Origin: Sinotaia quadrata
Lineage: Eukaryota; Mollusca; Gastropoda; Architaenioglossa; Viviparidae
Direction of reading: 5' to 3'
DNA: 64,000 nt
Assembly (NCBI GenBank): GCA_028829895.1
Contig: CM054183.1
Span: 21,868,975-21,932,974, forward strand
Part shown: positions 62,536 to 64,000 of the stretch, one piece after another
Layout of the letters: the number at the start of each line of letters is the position of its first letter
Position numbering within the stretch: position 1 is the first letter of the stretch
The notes under the pieces: generated by a model
Seen by the model: the letters and a program-made list of their open reading frames with translations, nothing else
Database searches by the model: none
What the model was told of the DNA's origin: nothing
Made by a program: the position numbers and the translations under genes

Positions 62536-63310
62536 TACTATAGTGAGTTCCACTCAAGTAAAAAAAAAAAAAAGTTGGACTGGAGTTTTGGACCTTCACA
62601 ATTACATTATTTTAAAATCGTGCTCAACAGATGATATTTTAAAAAATCTGGTTGACAGTTTATAGTTTCCTGCTTTAAAAATATAGCTTGCAGAATACAA
62701 ACTTATTTTGATTCTAGTTGTCTCTGTGAAGCTCTGTTTTCAACGATTAACATAAAGTCGAAATGCAAATCTTGACGAATTATATAATTTTATTATCTCA
62801 CCTGCGAAAAACTGACTGATGATATGTAGTGCCAAAAAGCACACTGATTTATTACAAGAAAGCAAGTGAATTAATATATTTTCTCCATTTAGTGTTGATG
62901 AACGATTATGATTAAAACTTCTGCTTACCATTTTACATATTTGTGTGTTTATTGAAATCCAGAAACAAGTAACAATAAAGCTTGTATTCATTATTTTCAT
63001 ATTTGTATGCTTGTTTATTAAAATCCAGATACAAGTAGCAATACAAAAAATATTTTAAATTAACTTTAACGGGATATCTATGTTAAAAAAAGAATAATAA
63101 ATATATTTCGACCACTTTTTCAAAGATATACTTGTAAAAAATAAAATATCACCGCCATCTTCGCTCGCTACACATATATCTTTGCTTACTACACACATAT
63201 CATTGCTGGCCACACGTGTATCTTTGCTAGTTATACATTTATCGAACGGTGCTGTTGGCTTTTCTCAGTGCTCTCTGCAATACATACTCTTTGGCTGTAG
63301 GTGATATGAT

Positions 63311-63311
<1 letters not shown>

Positions 63312-63354
<43 letters not shown>
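63312..63354. repeat. (GT)n microsatellite
   Basis: About 21 units. Confidence 0.95.
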
Positions 63355-63356
<2 letters not shown>

Positions 63357-63639
63357 TGTTTGCATGTGTGAGTATTCCGGTTGTGCATGAGTGTCATCTT
63401 ACGTTTCTGATACGCATAAGCACTTTAGCTAACTGTAATGAGTTCGGGAATCATAGAAATTGTAGTTTAAATAGGCCTAAATATAAATATCACACGCTGA
63501 AAACTATAGCTACGTGGGTAGGCCCGCTTCAAACAAGGAACGTCATTACTTAAAAGGGAAGACTTAATTTTAATAAATAATATAAAAGAATTAATTTTTA
63601 TTCTGTATTACTATAAGCACTATTTATAACGATCTTTGC

Positions 63640-63981
63640 TTGACAAGTCAACAAAAGTTTCACCTCTGCCGTCTCTGGAGAATAGTTTATTATAAACATT
63701 TTGGCCCAGAATTTAATTTAAAAGATAATACAATGAGTCAATGTTTCCTCGTGACTCAGACAAGTGACTGCGCATGCCTTCTAGTCATATGCCTACTTAT
63801 AACTGGTTTGATCTCTAGCCTCTTTACGACTTACACAATTATCTGTCTATGTCATTTGGCGTCTTACCGTATTTACAAAAAGATTAGTGACCTTGACCTA
63901 GTGCTACTCACGAATAACGAATCACTGGTTTCCTCCCCACTCCCCGTCCTTCGTAGCGACCGATTACGGTCACTAGGCTGA
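63640..63981 (+). CDS. unrecognised ORF with one or two hydrophobic segments
   Basis: A 113-codon frame near the window edge. Its middle (from MSQCFLVTQ) contains a hydrophobic Cys-rich stretch (CACLLVICLLITGLISSLF) followed by a basic segment (YRIYKKI) and a polar tail ending in TAG. It resembles a short single- or double-pass membrane protein or exon, but no family is recognisable and no splice sites are compelling. It may be chance. Confidence 0.2.
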   Translation: MTSQQKFHLCRLWRIVYYKHFGPEFNLKDNTMSQCFLVTQTSDCACLLVICLLITGLISSLFTTYTIICLCHLASYRIYKKISDLDLVLLTNNESLVSSPLPVLRSDRLRSLG

Positions 63982-64000
63982 CTGCTCCCGGTCCAGGGTT

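Overview
This is a eukaryotic nuclear window: AT-rich, intron-containing, dominated by non-coding DNA. It is packed with tetranucleotide (GATA/CTAT, GAAA) and CA/GT microsatellites, many private minisatellites with 25-60 bp units, and worn transposon pieces. An interstitial TTAGGG tract, a TMEM272-type gene, hAT and LINE relics and a gypsy Pol tail suggest an invertebrate metazoan. A lophotrochozoan, probably a gastropod mollusc, is the best guess, but that is inference from overall character, not from a diagnostic gene.

Coding content is very sparse. One convincing protein gene can be assembled by hand from four + strand exons (11178-11402, 17348-17522, 18137-18196, 20902-21341). All splice phases agree, and the 299-residue product is a four-TM protein of the TMEM272-like family. 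About 21 kb downstream on the same strand lies a second, decayed copy of that gene (pieces at 42487-42577, 43542-43599, 49862-49962 and 50628-50760). It keeps the exon order and most intron phases but carries a nonsense codon, a phase break and a premature stop. The splice donor of its first piece has been caught up in a five-copy 59-bp minisatellite. Two further possible coding exons (31061-31167, 63640-63981) are weak.

Layout. 1-11.1 kb: no gene seen; a 49-bp satellite, GATA/CTAT and GAAA arrays, and a telomere-like tract about 0.3 kb before the gene. 11.2-21.3 kb: the TMEM272-like gene, with a hAT transposase relic, CA arrays and minisatellites in its introns. 21.3-42.4 kb: intergenic DNA with minisatellites, a long polypyrimidine stretch, a gypsy-type Pol C-terminus with putative 3' LTR on the - strand, and one copy of a dispersed repeat. 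42.5-50.8 kb: the TMEM272-like pseudogene and more minisatellites. 51.4-57.8 kb: LINE fragments in both orientations, a second copy of the dispersed repeat, and an intact-looking 200-bp hAT-type MITE. 57.8-64 kb: satellites and a CRE-rich possible promoter. Most long six-frame ORFs here are translations of microsatellites (poly-LSIY, poly-HT, poly-CV, KERK/FLSF) and are not genes.
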